Shown piece after piece: positions 17,046 through 25,198 of a stretch of DNA of 56,467 bases. Below the pieces are notes generated by a model. It was not told where the DNA came from, ran no database searches, and was given only the letters and a program-made list of their open reading frames with translations. The stretch lies in assembly GCA_905221215.1 (NCBI GenBank), contig CAJNCI010000009.1, positions 1 through 56,467 on the forward strand. Reading direction: 5' to 3'. The number at the start of each line of letters is the position of its first letter. The stretch's first letter is position 1. This stretch comes from a bacterium (lineage in GTDB: Bacteria; Bacillota; Bacilli; Lactobacillales; Streptococcaceae). The translations under genes were made by a program, and so were the position numbers.

Positions 17046-17993
17046 ATGTATTTTCCGTATTTGAGAGGAAGACAGTATGAGTTGATTGCTCTTAGAGAAT
17101 TGTTAGAAAATAATAAATTAGGAAGCGCTGTAATTCCAATTATTGAACCGGTAAGATTATCTCCTACATTGGTAAGTACTTTGGAGGGTTTTAAAGATAA
17201 ACGGCAGAAATGTTCTATTGTAATGAATCCAGGTGTAGGATCTTTTTTAGAGGAATATAGTGATTTTTCTAAAAGTAATCTTGCTACTCGATTGGATAGT
17301 TTGATTGATGAAAGTGAGAATTTTTATTATGTTTCGTTGATGAGTAAGGATTATAGTTTAGAAGAAAATTTTAAGTCTATTGCAGATATTAGCAAACAAA
17401 TAACAGTATGTAAGAAGTCCGATGATTTACAAGGATATAATAAAAATTATAGGGAACAAGAGACGGCGTATAATTTTATTTCAGAAATAGGAAGACTAAA
17501 AAGAGAAGTTCAGGGAAATAAAGTCAAGATTAGTGACAATTTTGTTAAATTAGCAAGAAATACAGATTATTCAGACAAAGATGATGAATTCTTCTCAGAT
17601 GATCATAAATATTTTATAGAAGATGAATATAAGGGATTTTCTGACTATTCCATTGTAGGAGAGGAGTATAGTGAATCAGGTTTTGCTCCTTATGCTGTTG
17701 CTATCCACATCGTTTATTTTGATTCTGATGAAAATCTAAGAATTCACCATTTTGTATCAGAAACAAACCAAGATCCAACAAACCCAGCTGGTAAGTTTAA
17801 GGAAGCACTTGAAAAATTAATTACATTTGTCAACGAGGGCCTAGTGGAAAGAACACTGGCGATAAATGAATTTGAAAAATTGTATAAAACGGGTTCTTAT
17901 CCAGGTCTTGGCACAGTAAAGAAATTGTCCATTATGCATCATATTGAATTGGTTAGTAAGTATCTTGACCGAATCAGTGGAGACAGTGAATGA
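17046..17993 (+). CDS. sce7725 / Beta-family protein
   Basis: The 315-aa protein opens MYFPYLRGRQYELIALREL followed by IPIIEPVR, the N-terminal hallmark of the sce7725 (Beta protein) family, which is often encoded beside sce7726. AAAGGAGTATTTAG precedes the ATG. The middle is acidic (DDEFFSDDHKYFIEDEY), and the end PGLGTVKKLSIMHHIELV is conserved-looking. No catalytic motif is recognised. Its stop overlaps the next start by 4 nt (ATGA), so the three proteins are made together. It may be the specificity or sensor partner of the nuclease-fold protein. Confidence 0.75.
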   Translation: MYFPYLRGRQYELIALRELLENNKLGSAVIPIIEPVRLSPTLVSTLEGFKDKRQKCSIVMNPGVGSFLEEYSDFSKSNLATRLDSLIDESENFYYVSLMSKDYSLEENFKSIADISKQITVCKKSDDLQGYNKNYREQETAYNFISEIGRLKREVQGNKVKISDNFVKLARNTDYSDKDDEFFSDDHKYFIEDEYKGFSDYSIVGEEYSESGFAPYAVAIHIVYFDSDENLRIHHFVSETNQDPTNPAGKFKEALEKLITFVNEGLVERTLAINEFEKLYKTGSYPGLGTVKKLSIMHHIELVSKYLDRISGDSE

Positions 17994-19078
17994 AAATTTG
18001 TAAAGATTGTTTTGCAGATGAGATTCTAAAAAACGAAGTTAATATAGCTGAAAGGCAAGCTAGCTGTGACATTTGTTCAAATAATAATGTTTGTGTTTAT
18101 GATACACAGTGTGACGACTATTTAATTCCATTTTTGAGCTCTCTCGTTTCTATTTTTTCTCCAGTAGATAAAATAGAAAATTTCCCAGTTGGGCAAGAAA
18201 CGCTTCTAAAAACAGAAATAGCTACAAATTGGAATATATTTACTACTAAAGAGGAGTTCAAGATTCACCAAATGCTTTCTGAGATTTGTAAAAATCTATT
18301 CGAAGAAAGTCCTGAATTGTTAACGCACCCTGTTGGAGTAAAGCAGATGTATGACCCAATTTATTTAAAAGATCATTCATTGTTCAGTAAGAGTTGGGAA
18401 GATTTTGTTGACGACATTAAATATAACAATCGTTTTCATTCAAATCAAATTAATAAATGCATTCTAAGAAAGTATTGTGAAGCTATTCAAAAGACTTATT
18501 CAGAAGGAGAGCAGTTCTATAGGTGCAGGATTTCAAAAGACGGGAAACCATTTGAATCAGAAGGGATAGGGGCACCTCCTAAAGGTAAATCGGCCGATGG
18601 AAGAGCTAATCCAAAAGGGGTTGTAATGCTTTATTTAGGTGATTCAGAGACGACAACAATACATGAAACAAGAACAGGTTTATATGATCATGTATGTATT
18701 GGCACTTTTAAGTTGAAGTCTGCAATAACAGTCATTGATTTTAAAAAAATAATTGAAATTAGCCCTTTTCAAGATGGTATTATTGATGATCTTGCTGAAT
18801 TAGCGATTAATAAAAAAAATCTAAAAAAGATTGATTCTGAGATGGGGCGAGTAATGAGAAATTCTGATGATATTCTAGATTATATCCCTACTCAATATAT
18901 AGCTGATTTTGTGAAATCTCTAACCAAACCAATTTCTGGAGAATTAATTTATCAAGGAATTGAATTCCGCAGCGTTATGAATCCCGAAGGATTCAATTTG
19001 GCTATATTTACGCCGGATTGTTTTGAGGTAACCGATATAAGGATGAAACGAATAAATCATATTTCTTATAGCTGGTAA
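17990..19078 (+). CDS. RES-domain protein with Cys-rich N-terminus
   Basis: The 362-aa protein begins MKICKDCFADEI and continues CDICSNNNVC: paired CxxC motifs that look like a small zinc ribbon. A helical region (about 45-165) fits the HEPN/RES N-terminal domain. From about residue 170 it resembles the RES domain: FYRCRISKDG, GRANPKGVVMLYLGDSETTT, IHETR, and YQGIEFRSVMNPEGFN supply the Arg, Glu and Ser of that family. RES toxins are known to degrade NAD+. Here no small Xre antitoxin is adjacent. The inference is an effector that stops growth when the two upstream proteins sense infection. Confidence 0.75.
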   Translation: MKICKDCFADEILKNEVNIAERQASCDICSNNNVCVYDTQCDDYLIPFLSSLVSIFSPVDKIENFPVGQETLLKTEIATNWNIFTTKEEFKIHQMLSEICKNLFEESPELLTHPVGVKQMYDPIYLKDHSLFSKSWEDFVDDIKYNNRFHSNQINKCILRKYCEAIQKTYSEGEQFYRCRISKDGKPFESEGIGAPPKGKSADGRANPKGVVMLYLGDSETTTIHETRTGLYDHVCIGTFKLKSAITVIDFKKIIEISPFQDGIIDDLAELAINKKNLKKIDSEMGRVMRNSDDILDYIPTQYIADFVKSLTKPISGELIYQGIEFRSVMNPEGFNLAIFTPDCFEVTDIRMKRINHISYSW

Positions 19079-19128
19079 GCTTAATACCTAATGAAGCTTT
19101 TCTACATACTTTTAGAGATATTCCGCAC

Positions 19129-19164
19129 TCAATACCGCCTTGTTTTATAATGAGGCGGTATTGA
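19129..19164. terminator. Inverted repeat after the island
   Basis: TCAATACCGCC (19129-19139) pairs perfectly with GGCGGTATTGA (19154-19164). There is no T tract. It ends the island genes or could be the edge of the inserted segment. Confidence 0.5.
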
Positions 19165-19247
19165 ATGTTTAAAGGCTAAAAATGAAATAGGTTCAGTAAG
19201 TTTACTCGATGTTGTATTTTTTACTCGCAAATATAATTAGATTAAAA

Positions 19248-19266
19248 CGAACATTTGTGGTATAAT
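19248..19266 (+). promoter_or_regulatory. purD promoter with PurR-box-like site
   Basis: TATAAT (19261-19266) preceded by TGG is an extended -10. AAAACGAACATT directly upstream (core CGAACATT, 19248-19255) resembles the PurR box of lactic streptococci. This gives purD and the genes after it a start independent of purC-purH. Confidence 0.55.
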
Positions 19267-19298
19267 GTTAGTAAATAATTCGCAAAAGAGGTTGAGAG

Positions 19299-20564
19299 AT
19301 GAAGCTGTTAGTTGTCGGTTCTGGTGGTCGTGAACATGCGATTGCTAAGAAGTTGCTTGAATCAAAAGACGTTGAACAAGTCTTTGTGGCTCCTGGGAAT
19401 GACGGGATGACTCTGGATGGTCTGGGATTAGTAAACATCTCTATTTCCGAACATTCTGCATTGATTGAATTTGCAAAAGCTAACGACATCGCTTGGACCT
19501 TCATTGGGCCAGATGATGCCCTTGCTGCTGGAATCGTGGATGATTTTAACCAAGCTGGGCTCAAGGCTTTTGGTCCGACTAGGGCTGCAGCGGAGCTGGA
19601 GTGGTCCAAGGACTTTGCTAAGGAAATCATGGTCAAATACGACGTTCCGACAGCAGCCTACGGCACATTTTCAGATTTCGGGGAGGCTAAGGCTTATATC
19701 GAGGAGAAAGGTGCTCCAATTGTCGTCAAGGCAGACGGATTAGCTCTTGGGAAGGGTGTAGTTGTTGCTGAGACGGTTGAGAAAGCGGTCGAAGCCGCTC
19801 ATGAGATGCTTTTGGACAATAAATTTGGTGACTCGGGTGCACGTGTAGTTATTGAGGAATTCCTTGAAGGAGAGGAATTTTCACTCTTTGCCTTTGTCAA
19901 TGGCGACAAGTTCTATATCATGCCGACAGCGCAAGACCACAAACGTGCCTATGATGGCGATAAGGGGCCTAACACTGGTGGGATGGGTGCCTATGCGCCA
20001 GTTCCACACTTACCACAGAGTGTAGTTGATACAGCGGTTGACACCATTGTCAAGCCAGTCCTCGAAGGGATGATTAAAGAAAGTCGCCCTTATCTGGGTG
20101 TCCTTTACGCAGGGCTTATCTTAACAGCAGATGGACCGAAAGTCATTGAGTTCAATGCTCGCTTCGGAGATCCTGAAACTCAGATTATTCTACCTCGATT
20201 AACCTCTGATTTTGCGCAAAATATCACGGATATTCTCGATGGCAAGGAGCCAAACATCACCTGGACGGACAAGGGTGTGACTCTGGGTGTGGTTGTCGCA
20301 TCAAACGGTTACCCACTGGCTTATGAGAAGGGTATCAAGTTGCCATCAAAAACCGAGGGAGACATCATCACCTACTATGCAGGGGCTAAGTTTGCGGAAA
20401 ATAGCAGAGCACTGCTATCAAACGGTGGCCGTGTCTACATGCTCGTCACCACGAACGATACCGTAAAAGAAGCCCAAGATACCATCTACCAAGAACTCGA
20501 CAAACAAAACACAGAAGGCCTCTTTTACCGAACCGATATCGGAAGCAAGGCCATAAAAGATTAA
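19299..20564 (+). CDS. purD: PurD, GAR synthetase
   Basis: The 421-aa phosphoribosylamine-glycine ligase is an ATP-grasp enzyme of the second purine step. It begins MKLLVVGSGGREHAIAKKL. The ATP-grasp core has VVKADGLALGKGVVVA, GDSGARVVIEEFLEGEEFS and DHKRAYDGDKGPNTGGMGAY, and the metal site is VIEFNARFGDPE. AAAAGAGGTTGAGAG provides the ribosome site. It has its own promoter because of the island between purH and purD. A strongly structured non-coding stretch follows it. Confidence 0.97.
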   Translation: MKLLVVGSGGREHAIAKKLLESKDVEQVFVAPGNDGMTLDGLGLVNISISEHSALIEFAKANDIAWTFIGPDDALAAGIVDDFNQAGLKAFGPTRAAAELEWSKDFAKEIMVKYDVPTAAYGTFSDFGEAKAYIEEKGAPIVVKADGLALGKGVVVAETVEKAVEAAHEMLLDNKFGDSGARVVIEEFLEGEEFSLFAFVNGDKFYIMPTAQDHKRAYDGDKGPNTGGMGAYAPVPHLPQSVVDTAVDTIVKPVLEGMIKESRPYLGVLYAGLILTADGPKVIEFNARFGDPETQIILPRLTSDFAQNITDILDGKEPNITWTDKGVTLGVVVASNGYPLAYEKGIKLPSKTEGDIITYYAGAKFAENSRALLSNGGRVYMLVTTNDTVKEAQDTIYQELDKQNTEGLFYRTDIGSKAIKD

Positions 20565-20573
20565 CAGATACTA

Positions 20574-20740
20574 ACTTTGTCATGGCGAGCGAAAGCGAGC
20601 CAAAGTAAGATAATGGTCTCCGTGGTGAAAAGACCAGAACAGTATCTGTTCTGACCGGGGGAAACTTTGAGACCTTAGGCTCAAAGTTTAGGAATGAAAC
20701 CGAAGGTTTGCTTCCGTACCCACCACCTAAGACCATTATC
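20574..20740 (+). ncRNA. Structured multi-branch RNA element between purD and purE
   Basis: Stems can be read directly. ACTTT/AAAGT (20574-20606) encloses GGC-GA-GC, a GAAA loop, and GC-GA-GCC, that is tandem G.A pairs under a tetraloop. An 11-bp outer helix pairs 20609-20619 with 20730-20740. GTGGTG/CACCAC (20622-20627/20721-20726) lies inside it. It encloses an 8-bp hairpin at 20635-20653, a 10-bp hairpin at 20662-20689 and GGAA..AAACC/GGTTT..TTCC at 20691-20715. It may be a dispersed pneumococcal repeat (RUP or SPRITE kind) or a cis-acting RNA. No known riboswitch class is recognised. Confidence 0.6.
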
Positions 20741-20764
20741 AAAAAGAAGAAAAAAGGAAAAATT

Positions 20765-21256
20765 ATGACTAAACCAATTATTTCCATCATCATGGGCTCA
20801 AAATCCGACTGGGCAACCATGCAAAAAACTGCCGAAGTCCTTGACCGTTTCGGTGTAGCCTACGAAAAGAAGGTTGTCTCTGCCCACCGTACTCCAGACC
20901 TCATGTTCAGACATGCGGAGGAGGCTCGTAGCCGTGGCATCAAGGTCATCATCGCAGGTGCTGGTGGTGCCGCCCATTTACCAGGTATGGTTGCTGCTAA
21001 AACAACACTTCCTGTCATTGGTGTACCCGTCAAATCGCGTGCCCTTAGTGGCGTGGATTCTCTTTACTCGATTGTACAGATGCCAGGTGGTGTGCCTGTG
21101 GCAACCATGGCTATCGGTGAAGCAGGAGCGACAAACGCTGCCCTCTTCGCCCTCCGTCTCCTTTCAGTAGAGGATCAGGCTATAGCGACAGCACTGGCAG
21201 ATTTCGCAGAAGAGCAAGGAAAAATCGCAGAGGAGTCTACAAATGAGCTCATCTAA
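20765..21256 (+). CDS. purE: PurE, N5-CAIR mutase
   Basis: The 163-aa class I mutase moves the carboxyl group of N5-CAIR made by PurK to give CAIR. Signatures are [22 protein letters not shown] and [17 protein letters not shown]. The ATG at 20765 is chosen because AAAAAAGGAAAA precedes it and the family starts [12 protein letters not shown]. It overlaps purK by 14 nt, as expected for two enzymes that act in sequence. Confidence 0.97.
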   Translation: MTKPIISIIMGSKSDWATMQKTAEVLDRFGVAYEKKVVSAHRTPDLMFRHAEEARSRGIKVIIAGAGGAAHLPGMVAAKTTLPVIGVPVKSRALSGVDSLYSIVQMPGGVPVATMAIGEAGATNAALFALRLLSVEDQAIATALADFAEEQGKIAEESTNELI

Positions 21257-22334
21257 AACAATCGGAATTATCGGTGGTGGTCAGCTGGGTCAGATGATGG
21301 CCATTTCTGCTATCTACATGGGACACAAGGTTATCGCGCTGGATCCTGCGGCGGATTGCCCGGCCTCTCGCGTGGCGGAGATCATCGTGGCTCCTTATAA
21401 CGATGTGGTTGCCCTTCGTCAGCTGACTGAGCGTTGTGATGTCCTGACCTATGAGTTTGAAAATGTCGATGCTGATGGTTTGGATGCGGTTATCAAGGAA
21501 GGACAACTCCCTCAAGGGACCGACCTACTCCGCATTTCGCAAAATCGCATTTTTGAAAAGGACTTTCTCTCAAACAAGGCTCAAGTCACTGTGGCACCTT
21601 ACAAGGTTGTGACCTCAAGCCAAGATTTGGCAGATATTGACCTTTCTAAAAATTATGTCCTAAAGACTGCGACTGGTGGCTACGATGGACATGGTCAGAA
21701 GGTTATTCGCTCGGCAGAAGATTTAGCAGAAGCCTATGTGCTGGCTGACTCAGCAGACTGCGTTTTGGAAGAATTCGTCAACTTTGACCTGGAGATTTCT
21801 GTCATCGTGTCAGGAAATGGCAAGGATGTTACAGTTTTCCCAGTTCAGGAAAATATCCATCGAAACAATATCTTGTCTAAGACCATCGTGCCAGCTCGCA
21901 TTTCTGATAGTCTAGCTGAGAAAGCCAAAACAATGGCAGTGCGAATCGCAGAACAACTCAACTTGTCTGGAACTCTCTGCGTGGAAATGTTTGCGACAGC
22001 TGATGACATCATTGTCAATGAAATTGCGCCACGTCCACACAATTCTGGCCACTACTCTATCGAAGCCTGCGACTTCTCGCAGTTTGACACCCATATTCTC
22101 GGCATTCTGGGAGCACCATTGCCAGTCATTAAACTGCATGCGCCTGCTGTTATGCTTAATGTTCTCGGCCAACACGTCGAGGTCGCTGAAAAGTATGTCA
22201 CAGAAAATCCAAGCGCCCACCTCCACATGTATGGTAAAATAGAAGCAAAGCACAACCGTAAGATGGGACATGTGACTTTGTTTAGTGATGTGCCGGATAG
22301 TGTAGATGAGTTTGGGAAAGGGATTGATTTTTAG
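21243..22334 (+). CDS. purK: PurK, N5-CAIR synthetase
   Basis: The 363-aa ATP-grasp enzyme carboxylates AIR with bicarbonate and ATP. It starts [19 protein letters not shown], the nucleotide-fold glycine motif of the family. The central [15 protein letters not shown] and [14 protein letters not shown] segments and [18 protein letters not shown] near the end are standard. GGAGTCTACAA within purE is the ribosome site. The small gene at 22344 follows after 9 nt. Confidence 0.97.
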   Translation: MSSSKTIGIIGGGQLGQMMAISAIYMGHKVIALDPAADCPASRVAEIIVAPYNDVVALRQLTERCDVLTYEFENVDADGLDAVIKEGQLPQGTDLLRISQNRIFEKDFLSNKAQVTVAPYKVVTSSQDLADIDLSKNYVLKTATGGYDGHGQKVIRSAEDLAEAYVLADSADCVLEEFVNFDLEISVIVSGNGKDVTVFPVQENIHRNNILSKTIVPARISDSLAEKAKTMAVRIAEQLNLSGTLCVEMFATADDIIVNEIAPRPHNSGHYSIEACDFSQFDTHILGILGAPLPVIKLHAPAVMLNVLGQHVEVAEKYVTENPSAHLHMYGKIEAKHNRKMGHVTLFSDVPDSVDEFGKGIDF

Positions 22335-22343
22335 GAGAAACCT

Positions 22344-22571
22344 ATGATTCAAATCATTGTTAATGCATTTATTGAGAAAGATAAGACTGGAGCAGTTGTA
22401 GAAGTTTTGTATGCTAGTGCTGACCAAGATAAGGTGAAAGCTAAATATGAAGAACTAGCTGAGAAGTACCCTGAAAACTATTTAGCAATTTATGACTTGC
22501 CACTGGATACAGACCTTAATTCATTGGAACATTACCCGTCTGTATGGATTGGGAAAGAAGAATTTGAATAA
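22344..22571 (+). CDS. Small conserved-looking protein between purK and purB (75 aa)
   Basis: The start is MIQIIVNAFIEKDKTGAVVE; the protein is acidic and has no membrane segment. It ends IYDLPLDTDLNSLEHYPSVW followed by IGKEEFE. AGGAGAAACCT precedes the ATG. Position suggests co-transcription with purK. The alternating hydrophobic pattern is like a small alpha/beta protein. No family or function is recognised. Confidence 0.8.
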   Translation: MIQIIVNAFIEKDKTGAVVEVLYASADQDKVKAKYEELAEKYPENYLAIYDLPLDTDLNSLEHYPSVWIGKEEFE

Positions 22572-22641
22572 TTTGGCTAATCAATGTTCTATGATTTGTT
22601 TGCACATCGTGAAGTAGAAAAAGAAAGGAAAAATTAACAAT

Positions 22642-23937
22642 ATGATCAACCGTTATTCTCGCCCTGAGATGGCGAACATTTGGAGTGAAGAAAATAAATA
22701 CCGTGCTTGGCTTGAGGTGGAAATCTTGGCTGACGAGGCATGGGCTGAGTTGGGGGAAATCCCTAAGGAAGATGTGGCTTTGATTCGCGAGAAGGCGGAC
22801 TTTGACATCGACCGTATTTTGGAAATTGAGCAGGAGACGCGTCACGATGTGGTTGCCTTCACACGTGCGGTTTCTGAGACGCTTGGTGAAGAGCGCAAGT
22901 GGGTCCACTATGGTTTGACTTCTACTGACGTAGTAGACACGGCCTATGGTTACCTTTACAAGCAAGCCAACGACATCATCCGTCGTGACCTTGAAAATTT
23001 CACCAACATCATCGCTGATAAGGCTAAGGAGCACAAGTTTACTATCATGATGGGTCGTACCCACGGTGTGCACGCTGAGCCGACAACTTTTGGTCTTAAA
23101 TTGGCCACTTGGTACAGCGAAATGAAGCGTAACATCGAGCGTTTCGAGCATGCGGCTGCTGGTGTGGAAGCTGGTAAGATTTCTGGTGCAGTTGGGAACT
23201 TTGCTAATATCCCACCATTTGTAGAGGAATATGTCTGCGACAAGCTTGGTATCCGTGCCCAAGAAATCTCTACACAGGTCCTTCCTCGCGACCTTCACGC
23301 TGAGTACTTTGCAGTTCTTGCTAGTATCGCAACTTCGATCGAACGTATGGCGACTGAGATTCGTGGTCTACAAAAATCTGAGCAACGCGAAGTGGAAGAA
23401 TTCTTTGCCAAAGGGCAAAAAGGGTCTTCAGCAATGCCTCACAAACGCAACCCTATCGGTTCTGAAAACATGACAGGTCTTGCGCGTGTTATCCGTGGTC
23501 ACATGGTGACAGCTTATGAAAATGTCGCTCTCTGGCATGAACGCGATATTTCTCACTCATCAGCTGAGCGTATCATCACACCAGATACAACTATCTTGAT
23601 TGACTACATGCTTAACCGTTTTGGAAATATCGTCAAGAATTTGACAGTCTTCCCAGAAAACATGATCCGCAACATGAACTCTACGTTTGGTTTGATTTTT
23701 AGCCAACGTGCTATGTTGACTTTGATTGAAAAAGGGATGACCCGTGAGCAAGCCTATGACTTGGTACAACCAAAAACAGCCTATTCTTGGGACAATCAAG
23801 TAGACTTTAAACCACTTCTCGAAGCAGATCCAGAAGTGACTTCGCGCTTGACTCAAGAGGAAATCGATGAGATTTTCAACCCTCTTTACTACACTAAACG
23901 AGTGGATGATATCTTTGAACGTCTTGGTTTAGGATAA
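22642..23937 (+). CDS. purB: PurB, adenylosuccinate lyase
   Basis: The 431-aa fumarase-superfamily enzyme acts twice: SAICAR to AICAR and adenylosuccinate to AMP, each releasing fumarate. The flexible signature loop [20 protein letters not shown] carries the catalytic Ser. [16 protein letters not shown] and [12 protein letters not shown] hold the conserved His residues. AAAGAAAGGAAAAATTAACA is the ribosome site. A clear terminator follows at 23950, which closes the purine block. Confidence 0.97.
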   Translation: MINRYSRPEMANIWSEENKYRAWLEVEILADEAWAELGEIPKEDVALIREKADFDIDRILEIEQETRHDVVAFTRAVSETLGEERKWVHYGLTSTDVVDTAYGYLYKQANDIIRRDLENFTNIIADKAKEHKFTIMMGRTHGVHAEPTTFGLKLATWYSEMKRNIERFEHAAAGVEAGKISGAVGNFANIPPFVEEYVCDKLGIRAQEISTQVLPRDLHAEYFAVLASIATSIERMATEIRGLQKSEQREVEEFFAKGQKGSSAMPHKRNPIGSENMTGLARVIRGHMVTAYENVALWHERDISHSSAERIITPDTTILIDYMLNRFGNIVKNLTVFPENMIRNMNSTFGLIFSQRAMLTLIEKGMTREQAYDLVQPKTAYSWDNQVDFKPLLEADPEVTSRLTQEEIDEIFNPLYYTKRVDDIFERLGLG

Positions 23938-23949
23938 TTAAAATAAAAT

Positions 23950-23998
23950 CGAAGTTCTATTACTTTATTTACTGGAGTAGAAGAACTTCGGTTTTTCT
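23950..23998 (+). terminator. Terminator after purB
   Basis: CGAAGTTCT pairs with AGAACTTCG (23982-23990) and is followed by GTTTTTC. Confidence 0.8.
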
Positions 23999-24119
23999 TG
24001 TTTATTAAAGCTTTTTTGATAAAAAGATTCCCAATATTTTAGTAAAATTTAAACAAATTTAATCAATCTTCATTGACATATAGAAAATACAGTTTTGATG
24101 GGATATAATAAGCATTGAA

Positions 24120-24144
24120 AAAGCCCAAGCAAGGCTCAGGCTTT
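24120..24144 (-). terminator. Terminator of the GntR gene
   Basis: Read on the minus strand, AAAGCC and GGCTTT form the stem and a T run follows. It lies just beyond the stop of the regulator. Confidence 0.65.
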
Positions 24145-24148
24145 CTTC

Positions 24149-24865
24149 TTAGTGATCACGGTCACATGAGATGAATTTAATCTTGTAGTAATCAGATCGT
24201 TTGTAGGTTTCACTATATTCCAAAACTTGACCAGTAGATTCGAGTTTCGTAATCTTGGTCTGAAGGACAGTAGGGAATTGATCATTGATTCCTAGAATGG
24301 AAACCACGTGTTCTGGAGTTGGAAATGCTATTTCATTGATTTCTTCAAAGTGTTCATCATTCATGTGAATGTGGTAATCCAATTTGAAACGGCTATAGAT
24401 AGAGCTATAGTATTCAAGGTTTGGATAATTTGCGTTGATGTATTGTTCTGGAATGTAAGATGTATGGTAGATGTATACAACACCGTTTGATTTACGTACG
24501 CGCTCAATCTTATAGTAGAACTGGTCACCACGCAATCCAAGTTTTTCTAAGTAGCTTAGTTTATTTCCGCGTTCAATAGAAAGGACGGTCACCTTATCAT
24601 CTTTAGTTTCAAAAACTTCTACATCTGAAAACTCTACGAGTTTGTGTTTGCGTGCGCGTGAAACGAATGTACCCTTTCCTTGTTGGCGGACAATATAGCC
24701 ATCTTTGGCAAGGTCGTTTAAGGCGCGGACAACTGTGATAGAACTCACATCATACATTGAAATCAATTCAGCTTCAGTGTAAAATTTATCTCCACTGGCG
24801 AATTGACCAGAGATGATTTTGTTCTTTAATTCGTCTTTTATATATTGATATTTAGGAATTGCCAT
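24149..24865 (-). CDS. GntR/HutC-family repressor of the galactoside locus
   Basis: The 238-aa protein has an N-terminal winged helix (about 1-75; MAIPKYQYIKDELKNKIISG, YTEAELISMYDVSSITVVRA, LAKDGYIVRQQGKGTFV). Its C-terminal UTRA effector domain (about 85-235) has the usual YKIERVRKSNGVVYIYHTSY. The ATG at 24865 follows CGAGGTGAAAAT; a longer frame upstream has no site. It is divergent from bgaC, and palindromic sites lie in the shared spacer. It most likely represses bgaC-PTS-agaS until a sugar phosphate is present. Confidence 0.88.
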   Translation of the reverse strand: MAIPKYQYIKDELKNKIISGQFASGDKFYTEAELISMYDVSSITVVRALNDLAKDGYIVRQQGKGTFVSRARKHKLVEFSDVEVFETKDDKVTVLSIERGNKLSYLEKLGLRGDQFYYKIERVRKSNGVVYIYHTSYIPEQYINANYPNLEYYSSIYSRFKLDYHIHMNDEHFEEINEIAFPTPEHVVSILGINDQFPTVLQTKITKLESTGQVLEYSETYKRSDYYKIKFISCDRDH

Positions 24866-24988
24866 ATTTTCACCTCGATTTTCCTTTTCCATAAAAGATT
24901 TTACCATAAAAAAGAAAAGAATAGTAGTCTTTTGAATAAAAAATTAAAATAATAGGCTAAAAGGTTAATTTACATCTAAATAATCAGG

Positions 24989-25060
24989 GTTTTATACATT
25001 TTTATACAAGGTTTTTGGTGAAAAAGAGCGAAGTGCCAGGACTTATACGATTTTATAAGT
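24989..25060. promoter_or_regulatory. Candidate operators of the GntR regulator
   Basis: TTATACATTTTTATACAAG near 24991 contains the half-site TATACA twice. ACTTATA (25041-25047) and TATAAGT (25054-25060) form a 7-bp inverted repeat. Both lie between the regulator and the bgaC promoter. They share a TATAC/TATAA core, but the true binding site is not proven. Confidence 0.45.
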
Positions 25061-25118
25061 ATTTTGCCTAAAAGTTAGTAAAAAAATAGAAAAATTTTAA
25101 ATAATCTAGTTAAGACTA

Positions 25119-25176
25119 TTGACAAACATGAATGATTGCGCTATATTTAATATAACAATAAGTGAAAGCGCAAACT
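25119..25176 (+). promoter_or_regulatory. bgaC promoter with catabolite (cre) site
   Basis: TTGACA (25119-25124), 17 bp, then TATATT (25142-25147) is a strong promoter. TGAAAGCGCAAACT at 25163-25176 matches the CcpA cre consensus at most positions and lies just after the expected transcript start, where CcpA blocks elongation. The operon should be repressed by glucose. Confidence 0.7.
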
Positions 25177-25198
25177 TTTGCAATCAAAAGGTAGTTTT

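Noticed and set aside
20708..20764. Upstream start for purE reading through the structured spacer
   Set aside because: The added residues are low-complexity Pro/Lys from an RNA stem; a good ribosome site precedes 20765.
24073..24109. TTGACA and TATAAT between purB and the GntR gene
   Set aside because: The spacer is 25 bp, too long for a sigma-A promoter, and no gene follows on the plus strand before the terminator hairpin.
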